This document shows positions 9,831-18,933 of a stretch of 64,000 nucleotides of DNA, in pieces. The stretch is taken from NCBI RefSeq assembly GCF_000817735.3, contig NZ_JTJC03000006.1, positions 73,783-137,782 of the forward strand, read 5' to 3'. The DNA is from Scytonema millei VB511283 (GTDB lineage: Bacteria; Cyanobacteriota; Cyanobacteriia; Cyanobacteriales; Chroococcidiopsidaceae). Position numbers and translations under genes: made by a program. The notes below the pieces were generated by a model that saw only the letters and a list, made by a program, of their open reading frames with translations, did no database searches and was not told where the DNA came from. Numbering within the stretch: position 1 is the stretch's first letter; every line of letters begins with the position of its first letter.

Positions 9831-11081
9831 CTAGCCCTTAGTTTGTTGCGACCATACACGGGTAGGCAGTCCCCAGACGTAGATAAAGCCTTCAGCGGCT
9901 TTGTGGTCGAATTGGTCTGCGGCTCCGTAGGTTGCTAGTTCGGTGTTGTAGAGGGAATTGTCCGATTTACGTCCGACAACGGTGGCGTTTCCTTTGAAGA
10001 GTTGGACGCGCACGGTACCGGAGACTCGTGCTTGAGTCTGTAGGATAAAAGCATCGAGGGCAGCTTTGAGGGGGCTGTACCACTGTCCGTTGTAGACGAG
10101 TTGGCTGTAGGTTTCTTCAATTCCCCGCTTGTAGCGAGTGACATCAGCAGTCAAGGTGAGACTTTCGAGGTCGCGGTGGGCATGAATTAAAACTGTCATG
10201 GCAGGAGATTCGTAAATTTCCCGCGATTTGATTCCGACGAGGCGGTTTTCTACCATGTCAATGCGTCCTACACCGTGGCTACCAGCGAGTTGATTGAGTC
10301 GATCGATCAGTGTAACTGGCGCTAGGGTTTCGCCATTTAAAGCGACTGGAACACCACCTGCAAAGGTAATTTCAATATATTCCGGCTGGTTAGGAGTGTC
10401 GGCGATCGCCTTTGTCATTTGATAAATTTCTTCTGGCGGTTCTGCCCAAGGATCTTCTAAGATTCCCGCTTCGATCGCCAGTCCCAACAAGTTCTTATCT
10501 AAGCTGTAGGGAGAAGATTTTTTGACTGGAAAGGGAATGTCGAACTTTTCGCCATAAGCGATCGTTTCTTCCCGACTCATACCCCATTCTCTAGCTGGGG
10601 CAAGAATTTTTAAATTGGGATTGAGCGCGCCAATGGAGACATCAAACCGTACCTGGTCGTTACCCTTACCCGTACAACCGTGGGCGATCGCATCTGCACC
10701 ATACTTTTCAGCCACTTCTACTAAGACTTTCGCAATTAACGGACGTGCTAAAGCTGTAGCGAGGGGATAGCGATTTTCATACAAGGCATTGGCTTGAATC
10801 GCTGGGAAGGCATACTCTCTGATGAATACATCTTGTACGTTTGCCACTAACGATTCATCTGCGCCCGATTGCAGTGCTTTTTGGCGAATTGGTTCGAGTT
10901 CGTCGCCTTGTCCTAAATCGACTGCTAAGGTAATGACTTCTTGCACGCCCCATTCATGCTTGAGGTAAGGAATGCATACAGAAGTATCAACGCCCCCAGA
11001 ATATGCTAGTACAGCGCGCTTAGCCCGACTTGTAGAGTTACTGATACTTGTATTTGTTGCGAGATTAGCTGGGGTTGTCAT
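9831..11081 (-). CDS. argG: Argininosuccinate synthase
   Basis: This 416-residue enzyme joins citrulline and aspartate with ATP in arginine synthesis. The N-type ATP pyrophosphatase P-loop [11 protein letters not shown] lies near residue 28, and [12 protein letters not shown] lies near 138. The sequence is typical of cyanobacterial ArgG. An N-terminal extension rich in Ser/Thr/Asn precedes the conserved core. With carB downstream on the same strand it forms an arginine-biosynthesis neighbourhood, although the repeat-filled gap argues for separate transcripts. Confidence 0.98.
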   Translation of the reverse strand: MTTPANLATNTSISNSTSRAKRAVLAYSGGVDTSVCIPYLKHEWGVQEVITLAVDLGQGDELEPIRQKALQSGADESLVANVQDVFIREYAFPAIQANALYENRYPLATALARPLIAKVLVEVAEKYGADAIAHGCTGKGNDQVRFDVSIGALNPNLKILAPAREWGMSREETIAYGEKFDIPFPVKKSSPYSLDKNLLGLAIEAGILEDPWAEPPEEIYQMTKAIADTPNQPEYIEITFAGGVPVALNGETLAPVTLIDRLNQLAGSHGVGRIDMVENRLVGIKSREIYESPAMTVLIHAHRDLESLTLTADVTRYKRGIEETYSQLVYNGQWYSPLKAALDAFILQTQARVSGTVRVQLFKGNATVVGRKSDNSLYNTELATYGAADQFDHKAAEGFIYVWGLPTRVWSQQTKG

Positions 11082-11125
11082 TTGTCGATCCTCAACATTT
11101 TAGTGCGTGGTGCGTGAATTAATAA

Positions 11126-11368
11126 TTAGTAAGGTGAAATTTCGTTGCTAAATTCTTGCAATCTAGATAAGATTTCCCAGCGTTGAACTTGTAAGCGATC
11201 GCGATCGGCTTTGACTGCTTGTTTGGCTCTGTCAATCTTCATTTGCTCGATTTGCAGGTTTCTACATTCAACTTCTAAAGCATTTTCCCTATCTTGAATT
11301 GTATTGAGTTCGTTTACAAGTAGAGCGGTCATTGCATTAACATTTACCTGGTAGATGAAGCGATCCAT
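11126..11368 (-). CDS. Small coiled-coil protein, unknown
   Basis: This 80-residue protein is almost wholly helical, with heptad-like spacing of Leu, Ile and charged residues (LNTIQDRENALEVECRNLQ onward), suggesting a coiled coil. There is no membrane segment. It lies between argG and a repeat element on the same strand as argG. A ribosome-binding AGGAG lies eight bases before its ATG (GGAGTGTATCATGG). I recognise no family and assign no function. Confidence 0.6.
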   Translation of the reverse strand: MDRFIYQVNVNAMTALLVNELNTIQDRENALEVECRNLQIEQMKIDRAKQAVKADRDRLQVQRWEILSRLQEFSNEISPY

Positions 11369-11403
11369 GATACACTCCTTGAAAAAGTTAATAGGTAAAC
11401 GCG

Positions 11404-11466
11404 GTAGGAGCGGGTTTGTAAAGTATCTCTGATTCCAACAAACATCTCAGGTAAACCCGCCCGTAC
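11404..11466. repeat. MITE-like inverted-repeat element
   Basis: This is a member of the family at 9664-9732. The left end is GTAGGAGCGGGTTT, the right end AAACCCGCCCGTAC, with a divergent centre. It lies in the spacer between the coiled-coil gene and the acetyltransferase gene. Confidence 0.7.
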
Positions 11467-11554
11467 AAAAGTCAAACCTTGGAAGCTGCTATTGGTTTTT
11501 GTTTCATTAACAGTCAAGATAAGCAAAATGAGTGAAGATTTTGTGAACCGAGTT

Positions 11555-12073
11555 TCACGCCGAAAAATTTTGTTCCAAAGAACTCATGAAAAGCCGATCT
11601 TTCAATACCATTGTGGTACTGCTGTTGCATTCAAATCCAATTCGTTCGTAGAACCGTTGCTGATGCGTAGTCATTAAATAAACTCGTTCGACTCGACTCA
11701 TGCGGGGATGACTCAAGACTGTTTGCACTAGTTTTCGCCCTAGTCCCCGCCCTTGATAATCGGGATGAATCGCCACATCCCAAATCGTAGCGCGGTAAAT
11801 TCCATCAGAAGTCGCTCTGGCAAAACCAATCAGCCGTTCTTCATCCCAAACACTCACGACTGGTTCGCTATTGGCAATTGCGATGCTCAGATCTTCTAAG
11901 CTGCGTCCTTGCGCCCAAAATGCCGCTTGCTCGAATAATGTTTGTAATTGGAGTAAATCGTCTTGCGATTGCTGCGGTTGGCGTAAAGCGTTACCTGTAG
12001 CAATACAGAAACAAATTTGACTGCTATCTGTTTGTGATGATGCCTCTTTAGTTGGCGATACGGTAGATGTCAT
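11555..12073 (-). CDS. GNAT acetyltransferase, Ycf52-like
   Basis: This 172-residue GCN5-related N-acetyltransferase has the acetyl-CoA binding motif A at VAIHPDYQGRGLGRKLV (Q-x-x-G-x-G) and motif B at YERIGFE. The layout SVWDEERLIGFARATSDGIYRA matches the cyanobacterial and plastid Ycf52/NSI group, whose plant members acetylate lysines and serotonin-like amines. The substrate here cannot be read from the sequence. The gene stands alone on the minus strand. Confidence 0.88.
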   Translation of the reverse strand: MTSTVSPTKEASSQTDSSQICFCIATGNALRQPQQSQDDLLQLQTLFEQAAFWAQGRSLEDLSIAIANSEPVVSVWDEERLIGFARATSDGIYRATIWDVAIHPDYQGRGLGRKLVQTVLSHPRMSRVERVYLMTTHQQRFYERIGFECNSSTTMVLKDRLFMSSLEQNFSA

Positions 12074-12178
12074 TCTCGAAATGGTAATTGGTAGTTGGTA
12101 ATTGGTGAGTGGCTTGTGGTTGGTGGCTTGTGGCTAGAATTTTTATCTAGTCACCAGTCACCAGTCACTAATATCTAG

Positions 12179-13570
12179 TTACTGTTTCGCAATTCCTTCT
12201 TCGCGGGCGGCTCTTTGGACGGCAGCTGCAACGGCTGTGGCTACGCGATTGTCAAACACGGACGGGATGATATACTCTGAGTGCAAATCGCTGGGTTTAA
12301 TTAAAGAAGCGATCGCGCTGGCTGCTTCTAAACACATCGTGGTTGTAATCGTGCTGGCACGACTGTCTAAAGCACCGCGAAATACGCCAGGAAAGGCTAG
12401 GACGTTGTTAATTTGATTTGGATAGTCGCTGCGTCCCGTCGCCATAATTGCGACATCGTTCATCACCAGTTCCGGTTGAATTTCAGGGATGGGATTTGCC
12501 ATCGCCATCACAATTGGGTCTTTTGCCATCGATCGCACCATTTCAGGAGTGACTACACCAGGGGCGCTCACGCCAATGAAAACATCGCTGCTTATCATAG
12601 CATCGGCAAGACTTCCAGCTTGACTAACGGCAAATTCTTGCTTTTCCTGATTCAAGTCTGTCCGATGAGTAGAGAGAATGCCTTTAGAGTCACACATTAG
12701 TATATTCGTTGCACCAGCTTTTTGTAGCAAGCGGGCGATCGCAACTCCAGCGGCTCCCGCACCGTTGATGACAATCCGAATTTGCTCGATTGGTTTGTTG
12801 ACAATTTTGAGCGCGTTGAATAAAGCCGCTAGCGTGACAATTGCCGTACCGTTTTGATCGTCGTGAAATACGGGAATATCTAATTCTTGGCGCAGGCGCT
12901 TTTCAATCTCAAAGCAGCGCGGAGCCGCAATATCTTCTAAATTGACTCCCCCAAATACAGGGGCGATATTCTTAACTGTAGCAATAATCTCTTCTGGATC
13001 TTGAGTTGCTAAACAAATCGGAAAGGCATCAATTCCGGCAAATTCTTTAAATAACATGGCTTTGCCTTCCATGACTGGTAATGCTCCAGCTGCACCAAGA
13101 TTACCTAACCCTAAAACCGCACTGCCATCCGTGACGATCGCGACAGTATTTTGTTTAATTGTGAGACTATAAACTTGTTCTGGATCTTGAGCGATCGCCG
13201 TACAGACTCGACCGACTCCAGGTGTATACGCCATTGCCAAATCGTCTTGACTTTTGAGCGGGATTCTGCTGTTTATAGTAATTTTGCCACCACGATGCAA
13301 ATTAAAGGTGCGATCGTAGACGCTCATTAACTTGACATCTGCCAATTCTTTCACTGCTTGGACGATCGTTTCGGCATGTTCTGTACTAGAAGCATCAACG
13401 GTCACATCGCGAGTCGTGAGTTGGCGAGTTTGGGCAATTAAATCTATTTGTCCCAAATTACCACCACTATTGGCGATCGCTTGAGTCACTGCTGCCAGCA
13501 TTCCCGCTCGATTCGGAATTTGCAGGCGTAAAGTCAGACTATAACTTGAGTTCGGCGTGAGAATTACCAT
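12179..13570 (-). CDS. NAD(P)-dependent malic enzyme with N-terminal ACT domain
   Basis: This 463-residue enzyme decarboxylates malate to pyruvate. Residues 1-75 form an ACT-like regulatory domain (LTLRLQIPNRAGMLAAVTQA), usually an amino-acid sensor. The catalytic part has AYTPGVGRVC, the metal-binding VFHDDQNGTAIV and a Rossmann nucleotide motif IVINGAGAAGVAIARLL. The ACT fusion occurs in several bacterial and cyanobacterial malic enzymes and implies allosteric control. The cofactor preference is not evident. The gene is monocistronic. Confidence 0.95.
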   Translation of the reverse strand: MVILTPNSSYSLTLRLQIPNRAGMLAAVTQAIANSGGNLGQIDLIAQTRQLTTRDVTVDASSTEHAETIVQAVKELADVKLMSVYDRTFNLHRGGKITINSRIPLKSQDDLAMAYTPGVGRVCTAIAQDPEQVYSLTIKQNTVAIVTDGSAVLGLGNLGAAGALPVMEGKAMLFKEFAGIDAFPICLATQDPEEIIATVKNIAPVFGGVNLEDIAAPRCFEIEKRLRQELDIPVFHDDQNGTAIVTLAALFNALKIVNKPIEQIRIVINGAGAAGVAIARLLQKAGATNILMCDSKGILSTHRTDLNQEKQEFAVSQAGSLADAMISSDVFIGVSAPGVVTPEMVRSMAKDPIVMAMANPIPEIQPELVMNDVAIMATGRSDYPNQINNVLAFPGVFRGALDSRASTITTTMCLEAASAIASLIKPSDLHSEYIIPSVFDNRVATAVAAAVQRAAREEGIAKQ

Positions 13571-13956
13571 AGATGGATGTGAGGGATCGGGATAAAAAGA
13601 GAGTAGAGGGAACTGGGAGAGAAAAAGCTAACTCTGCCCAATCGTCAATTACTAATAAACAAACTGTAACGATTTTGAAATATAGAGCGTATAAGTGAAA
13701 ATTTTGTGAATAGGTAAAAAATTATCCATCGCCGCAAACCCTCAGAACTGTCACCAAATCTACCAAGTGAGATCAAATCTTCCTTTATGCTGACGGAAAT
13801 ACAGTTATCAGTTATCAGTTATCAGTTATCAGTGAAGAATGGAGTGTGGGGTGTAGGGTGTAGTGAGTGGTGCGCGATCGTTCTCCCTCCGCTCCCCCAG
13901 CTGGGCGACTCTCCCTCAGCTCTCTTTCCCGACTCCCGACTCCCGACTCCCGCATC
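13571..13956. other. Intergenic region between divergent malic enzyme and response regulator genes
   Basis: It carries promoters for both divergent genes by position, but no clear -35/-10 pair can be named. Bases 13802-13832 are a run of AGTTATC heptamers and 13920-13952 a run of GACTCCC units; both are simple repeats typical of cyanobacterial spacers. The upstream extension of the response regulator frame from 13867 runs through these repeats and is probably not translated. Confidence 0.6.
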
Positions 13957-15960
13957 ATGAAAATTCTGCTTGTAGAAGATGATGAAACTATAGTTCAACT
14001 GCTCCAGCCAACGCTTGCCAGTCAGCGTTATTTGGTGGAGCTAGCGACTGATGGTCAAGCAGGATGGGAACTGGTAGACAGTTTCGAGTACGATCTGATT
14101 TTATTGGATGTGATGCTGCCCAAGTTAGATGGAATTAATTTTTGTAAAAAGCTACGGGCAAAAGGCGATCGCACTCCGGTTTTGCTACTGACGGCTCAAG
14201 ATTCCAGTACTGACAAGGTTAGGGGATTAGATGCTGGTGCGGATGACTACGCGCTCAAACCGTTTGACATAGAGGAACTATTAGCTCGCATTCGCGCTTT
14301 ATTACGGCGCAGTAGTGGTACACCATCCCCGGTGTTAGAGTGGGGTTGCTTACGGCTCGATCCTAGTAGCTGCGAAGTCACCTATGACGGTAAACTTTTG
14401 CATTTGACAGCAAAAGAGTACGGCATTTTAGAATTACTACTGCGTAACACCCATCGCATCTTTAGTCAAAGTGCGCTCCTCGATCGCGTCTGGACATTTG
14501 ACGAACCCCCTACGGAAAATACTGTCAGAGCGCATATCAAAAGTTTAAGACAGAAAATTAAAAAAGCCGGAGCGCTAGACCCGATTGAGACAGTTTATGG
14601 ATTGGGATATCGGTTGAAGGCGGAAGAACGGGAGTTGGGAGTCGTAGGGGCGGGTTTATCAAAAGATTTACGGCTTACATCAGTAGATCTTTGCTCAAAA
14701 CCCGCCCGTACAGCAGAGTCGGGGAGCAGGGGAGCAGGGGAGCCACAACCATCAACCATCAACTATCAACCATCAACCCAATCCCAAATTCCAGTAGAAC
14801 TAATTCCATTGTGGGAAAGACATCGAGAGAAGTATATTGAACGGATTGGAGTGATAGAACAGGCGATCGCATCTGCCAAGCAAAAGTGTCTCGATCCTCA
14901 AATACAATCCCAGGCAGCGAAAGAAGCTCATACTTTAATTGGCTCTCTTGGTAGTTTTGGCTTAATTGCTGCTTCTGAATTATGTCGCCAAATTGAAAGA
15001 GAATTATCTGATGAAACTCAAGTAACTCAAGAGCGTATAGGGCATCTTTCAACATTTGTCGCCGCATTACGGCAAAATTTGAACGCTGTAGAAGAAGTCA
15101 AAAGTCAAAAGTCAGAAGTCAAAACTCAAATTCCCCTACCAACTACCAACTACCAACTACCAACTACCAAATTACTAGTCGTAGACAGCGATCGCCAGAT
15201 GACGCAAGCTTTAACAACAGAGGCTACAACGGCAGGAATGGAGGTAGTTGTGGCACGCGATTTGTCTGAGGCACAATTGGCAATCGCCTCCACCAAACCT
15301 GATGCAGTCCTGCTCGACCTCTACTTTTGCCAAAATCGAGAGCATGGTTTGCAGTTTTTGTCAACCCTAGCAAATGCACAACCACCGATCCCTACGGTTG
15401 TCCTGACTGCACCACAGAGTTTTGCCGATCGCGTGGAAGCAGCTCGGTTAGGGGCGCGGAGTTTTCTGCAAAAGCCAGTCCCACCAGCTCAAGCGATCGC
15501 GGCGATCGCGCAGGCTTTGCAAACATCTACAACTCCAGAAGCCAAGTTAATGCTTGTGGATGACGATCCACAACTACTCGAAAGATTGCAGGTATTACTA
15601 GAACCTTGGGGATTTAGACTGACCTTACTTGCCGATCCTCAGCAATTTTGGCATTATTTGGAAAACTTTCGCCCCGATCTGCTGATTTTAGATATAGAGA
15701 TGCCACAATTGAGCGGGATCGATCTGTGCCAAGTGGTACGCAACGATCCCCAGTGGAGCGAACTACCAATTATATTTCTATCCGCTCGTACTGATGCTGA
15801 GACAATTCATCGAGTTTTTATCATCGGTGCTGATGATTACGTAAACAAGCCAGTTATCGGACCCGAACTCGTTGCCAGAGTACTAAATCGCTTAGAGCGC
15901 AGTAAAATTCGTCACCAAATGTTGCAGCTTCAGAAGGCAAAATTAATGACAAGCGAGTAG
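13957..15960 (+). CDS. Multi-domain response regulator (REC-wHTH-HPt-REC-REC)
   Basis: The 667-residue protein starts MKILLVEDDE. Domain order: receiver 1 (about 1-117, phospho-Asp in LILLDVMLPK), OmpR-type winged helix (about 125-225, ending TVYGLGYRLK), linker, histidine phosphotransfer domain (about 285-375, His in EAHTLIGSLGSFG), receiver 2 (about 405-520, LLDLYF) and receiver 3 (about 530-650, LILDIEMPQ). It is a DNA-binding hub of a phosphorelay. Both interdomain linkers are coding repeats: a MITE-like element, GGGGAGCA and ATCAACC units in the first, AAGTCAA and CCAACTA units in the second. The histidine kinase 120 bases downstream is the likely partner. Confidence 0.93.
   Translation: MKILLVEDDETIVQLLQPTLASQRYLVELATDGQAGWELVDSFEYDLILLDVMLPKLDGINFCKKLRAKGDRTPVLLLTAQDSSTDKVRGLDAGADDYALKPFDIEELLARIRALLRRSSGTPSPVLEWGCLRLDPSSCEVTYDGKLLHLTAKEYGILELLLRNTHRIFSQSALLDRVWTFDEPPTENTVRAHIKSLRQKIKKAGALDPIETVYGLGYRLKAEERELGVVGAGLSKDLRLTSVDLCSKPARTAESGSRGAGEPQPSTINYQPSTQSQIPVELIPLWERHREKYIERIGVIEQAIASAKQKCLDPQIQSQAAKEAHTLIGSLGSFGLIAASELCRQIERELSDETQVTQERIGHLSTFVAALRQNLNAVEEVKSQKSEVKTQIPLPTTNYQLPTTKLLVVDSDRQMTQALTTEATTAGMEVVVARDLSEAQLAIASTKPDAVLLDLYFCQNREHGLQFLSTLANAQPPIPTVVLTAPQSFADRVEAARLGARSFLQKPVPPAQAIAAIAQALQTSTTPEAKLMLVDDDPQLLERLQVLLEPWGFRLTLLADPQQFWHYLENFRPDLLILDIEMPQLSGIDLCQVVRNDPQWSELPIIFLSARTDAETIHRVFIIGADDYVNKPVIGPELVARVLNRLERSKIRHQMLQLQKAKLMTSE
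14644..14711. repeat. MITE-like element inside response regulator coding region
   Basis: A GTAGGGGCGGGTTT left end and AAACCCGCCCGTAC right end match the family at 9664 and 11404. It lies in the linker between the winged-helix and HPt domains and keeps the reading frame open through both of its ends. Confidence 0.75.
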
Positions 15961-16079
15961 TGAGTGGCTAGTGGAACCAGTGGCTGTTGGCTGGTGGCTG
16001 TTGGCTGTTGGCTGAACTCTTTTCTAGTCACTAGCCACTAGTCACTCATCACTGATAACTGATAACTGATAACTGACAA

Positions 16080-18299
16080 ATGACAAATGGAATTGCCAGT
16101 CGTCGATTAGGTTTAGCGCTGTTATATTTGCTGACTCTGTTTTGTTTGGGCTGGGTGTCTTTCTACTCCCTCACAGAGTGGCGGGTAACGGTCGATCGCC
16201 AAGTCGAGCTGCAAATAGAACTAGCTACATCAACTGCACCAGAGATCGTTGCCCAACAACAATTGTTGCAGCAGACGGCGCGGGAAGCAAAAACACGGGC
16301 TGACAATGCGATTGCCGTGTCTCTAGTTAGTTTCAGTTTCAGTGCGATCGGATTTTTATTAGTCTATTACCTCTTAAATTTACAACTACAGAGAGAACTT
16401 GCCGAACGCCAGCGTGCGGAAGAGGCTCTACGTCAAGCTGAAACTAAGTATCGCAGTATTTTTGAAAATGCGATTGAAGGAATTTTTCAAACAACACCAG
16501 ACGGACGATATTTGACAGCAAACCCCATGCTGGCAAAGATTTATGGTTATTCCTCTCCCGCCGAACTAATGGCGAATATCTCGGACTTGGGACAACAACT
16601 TTACGTCAATCCCAACCGCCGAACTGAGTTCATTCGCCTACTACAACAGCACGACACTGTAGCGGGGTTTGAGTCTCAAGTCTATCGTCGAGATGGTCAA
16701 GCGATTTGGATTGCAGAGCAAGCAAGAATTGTCAGAGATGATAACGGTAAGCCGCTTTATTATGAAGGTATTGTCGAAGATATTACCGAGCGCAAACAAG
16801 CAGAAGAAGAACGGGCAAAGTTGATTGCGATCCTCGAAGCAACTTTAGATTTTGTCGCTACTGCCGATCTAGACGAACGAGTACACTATTTAAATAGCTC
16901 TGCTTGTAAAGTTTTTGGTTTCGATCGCGATCGCGATTTCATGGGTTTGCATTTGAGCAATCTTCACCCTGCTTGGGCTTACGACCTCTTGCACCGCGAA
17001 GCTATTCCCAAGGCAATTCAGGATGGTGTTTGGGTCGGTGAAACAGCAATTCTGAGTCATGATGGACGCGAAATTCCGGTTTCTCAACTATTGATCGCTC
17101 ATAAATCCTCGCAGGGAAAGGTGAAGCTGCTCTCTACCATTGCCCGCGATATTACTCAGCGCTTGCAAATTGAAGCTTCGTTGCGAGAAGCAGAACGACG
17201 TTGGCGGAGTTTGTTAGAAAATGTCCGTTTAGTCGTAGTAGGACTCGATCGCCAGGGAGTTGTCGAGTATGTCAATCCTTTTTTTCTCGAATTAGTAGAA
17301 TATACCTCAGAGGAGGTTTTGGGTAAGAATTGGTATGAAGTGTTCTTACCACCGCATCAGCGTCAGCGCGTGCAAGAGCATTTTCTGCAATTACAGCAAC
17401 AAGGCTTGCATAACTATTATCAAAATTCGATTTTGACGAAATCTGGGCAAGAAAGGTTAATTGCTTGGAATAACACGATCTTGCGTGATTTACAGGGTGA
17501 GGCGATCGCGACTCTCAGTATTGGGGAAGATATTACGGAACGTTACGCGATCGAACGCATGAAAGATGAGTTTGTTTCTGTTGTCAGTCACGAACTTCGC
17601 ACGCCTTTAACTTCAATTCACGGAGCGCTAAATTTATTATCTAGCGGTCTAATTGACGCTCATAGCGATCGCGGACGGCGCGTGATCGATATTGCTTCTG
17701 AGGGAGCCGATCGCTTGGTGCGGTTGGTGAACGATATTCTGGAGTTGGAACGCTTGGAATCGGGAAAAATTAGTTTATTGCAGCGATCGTGCAATGCGGC
17801 TGATTTATTAGAAAAAGCAACGGATTTGATGCAGGTAATGGCAAATCGTGCCAAAGTTACTCTATCTGTTTATTCCCAAGATATTCAACTCAACGTCGAT
17901 GGCGATCGCATTATTCAAGTCTTAACTAATCTCCTTGGGAATGCAATTAAATTTTCTCCAGAAGGCTCCACAGTTGAGTTAAGTGTTGAAGCGATCGAAG
18001 CTGGTGAGAATTCGGAGTTCGAAATTTTGAATCCAGAGTTAAATTCTGCCTCAGCTTCCCTATCAACAAATATTCTCTTCACAGTTAAAGACCAAGGGCG
18101 TGGTATCCCAGAGGATAAGATTGAAAGTATTTTCGAGCGTTTTCATCAAGTTGATGCCTCCGATTCCCGAAAAAAAGGTGGCACGGGACTCGGATTAGCA
18201 ATCTGCCGTAGCATTATACAGCAGCATGGTGGACGAATTTGGGCAGAGAGCGTGTTAGGTGAAGGAAGTCGTTTTTATTTCACGCTACCAAGTATGTAG
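16080..18299 (+). CDS. Membrane PAS-domain sensor histidine kinase
   Basis: The 739-residue kinase has two membrane segments (about residues 9-30 and 78-100) enclosing a short sensor loop, three PAS domains (about 125-240, 245-365 and 370-485; RKDD-type ends such as YEGIVEDITERKQAEE), a HisKA domain with the phospho-acceptor in VSVVSHELRTPLTS, and an HATPase domain with N box NLLGNAIKFSPEG, G1 DQGRGIPEDK and G2 GTGLGLAICR. It presumably phosphorylates the response regulator encoded just upstream. The gap between them (15961-16079) is filled with simple repeats. The signal sensed is unknown. Confidence 0.95.
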   Translation: MTNGIASRRLGLALLYLLTLFCLGWVSFYSLTEWRVTVDRQVELQIELATSTAPEIVAQQQLLQQTAREAKTRADNAIAVSLVSFSFSAIGFLLVYYLLNLQLQRELAERQRAEEALRQAETKYRSIFENAIEGIFQTTPDGRYLTANPMLAKIYGYSSPAELMANISDLGQQLYVNPNRRTEFIRLLQQHDTVAGFESQVYRRDGQAIWIAEQARIVRDDNGKPLYYEGIVEDITERKQAEEERAKLIAILEATLDFVATADLDERVHYLNSSACKVFGFDRDRDFMGLHLSNLHPAWAYDLLHREAIPKAIQDGVWVGETAILSHDGREIPVSQLLIAHKSSQGKVKLLSTIARDITQRLQIEASLREAERRWRSLLENVRLVVVGLDRQGVVEYVNPFFLELVEYTSEEVLGKNWYEVFLPPHQRQRVQEHFLQLQQQGLHNYYQNSILTKSGQERLIAWNNTILRDLQGEAIATLSIGEDITERYAIERMKDEFVSVVSHELRTPLTSIHGALNLLSSGLIDAHSDRGRRVIDIASEGADRLVRLVNDILELERLESGKISLLQRSCNAADLLEKATDLMQVMANRAKVTLSVYSQDIQLNVDGDRIIQVLTNLLGNAIKFSPEGSTVELSVEAIEAGENSEFEILNPELNSASASLSTNILFTVKDQGRGIPEDKIESIFERFHQVDASDSRKKGGTGLGLAICRSIIQQHGGRIWAESVLGEGSRFYFTLPSM

Positions 18300-18320
18300 G
18301 GTGGGCAATGCCCACCCTAC
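18296..18320. terminator. Palindromic terminator between convergent genes
   Basis: GTAGGGTGGGC and GCCCACCCTAC form a perfect 11-bp stem with a 3-base loop, overlapping the stop codon of the kinase gene. It is followed by a T-rich stretch near 18331 and lies between convergent genes, so it can end both transcripts. Confidence 0.75.
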
Positions 18321-18337
18321 TAGACTAGGTCTTTTAA

Positions 18338-18808
18338 CTAGATCGAAGCACTGGCAAAGGGATTTTCTCCACCAGCGAGACTAGCAAAAAAGTCTTGATA
18401 ATTACCGGACAAGGAACTGCTATCACCAGTGACAGGGGCAGCTCCACCAATATCAAAGGTGAATAATGGCTCTGTTTCTCCGTTGACTACAAGACTGAGT
18501 TGACCACCAAATAAACCGTCAGTAGCAGGTTCAAAATTGAATTGGAAATTGCTATCGCTGTTACCTTCATTGAGGTTAGTTAAGGAATCATTGCTTAAAT
18601 TCGCAAAAACATCCTCTACCCCAGTTCCAATCAAGTCTGCCTGTGCGTCAATGCTTGCTGCCACATCATCTGCGAGTTCGGCTGAATTCCCTTCTGTCGT
18701 ATTCGCATTGGCAAGAATTTCGTCCAACGCTTCTGCAAACCCCGTACTAGCAGACGAGCGAAATTCATTAATAGTATCCTGGGCAAATTGTGGGAGTTCA
18801 AACTCCAT
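18338..18808 (-). CDS. Acidic protein of unknown function
   Basis: The 156-residue acidic protein is low in Lys and Arg. Its N-terminal half is helical (FAQDTINEFRSSASTGFAEA) and its C-terminal half is Gly/Asn/Phe-rich with FNFEPATDGLFGGQLSLV. There is no signal peptide. A good AGGAGA ribosome site precedes the ATG. It lies 125 bases after the NGNW-repeat protein gene on the same strand and shares its acidic, Asn/Ser/Gly-rich composition, so the two are probably functionally linked. Such acidic composition is seen in proteins leaving by type I secretion, but no RTX motif is visible. Confidence 0.7.
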   Translation of the reverse strand: MEFELPQFAQDTINEFRSSASTGFAEALDEILANANTTEGNSAELADDVAASIDAQADLIGTGVEDVFANLSNDSLTNLNEGNSDSNFQFNFEPATDGLFGGQLSLVVNGETEPLFTFDIGGAAPVTGDSSSLSGNYQDFFASLAGGENPFASASI

Positions 18809-18933
18809 GATTTATCTCCTATTTTTTGGACAAATTGGCAATACAACCTAAACGCGATCGCATTACCAAGCCTGAAGTTGTTTGCCGAAGATGTTTTGAA
18901 GAAGATATTTTGAAAACATGCTACGGCAAAGCT

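Noticed and set aside
13867-13956. N-terminal extension of the response regulator
   Set aside because: It runs through GACTCCC repeats; the receiver domain starts properly at MKILLVEDDE (13957).
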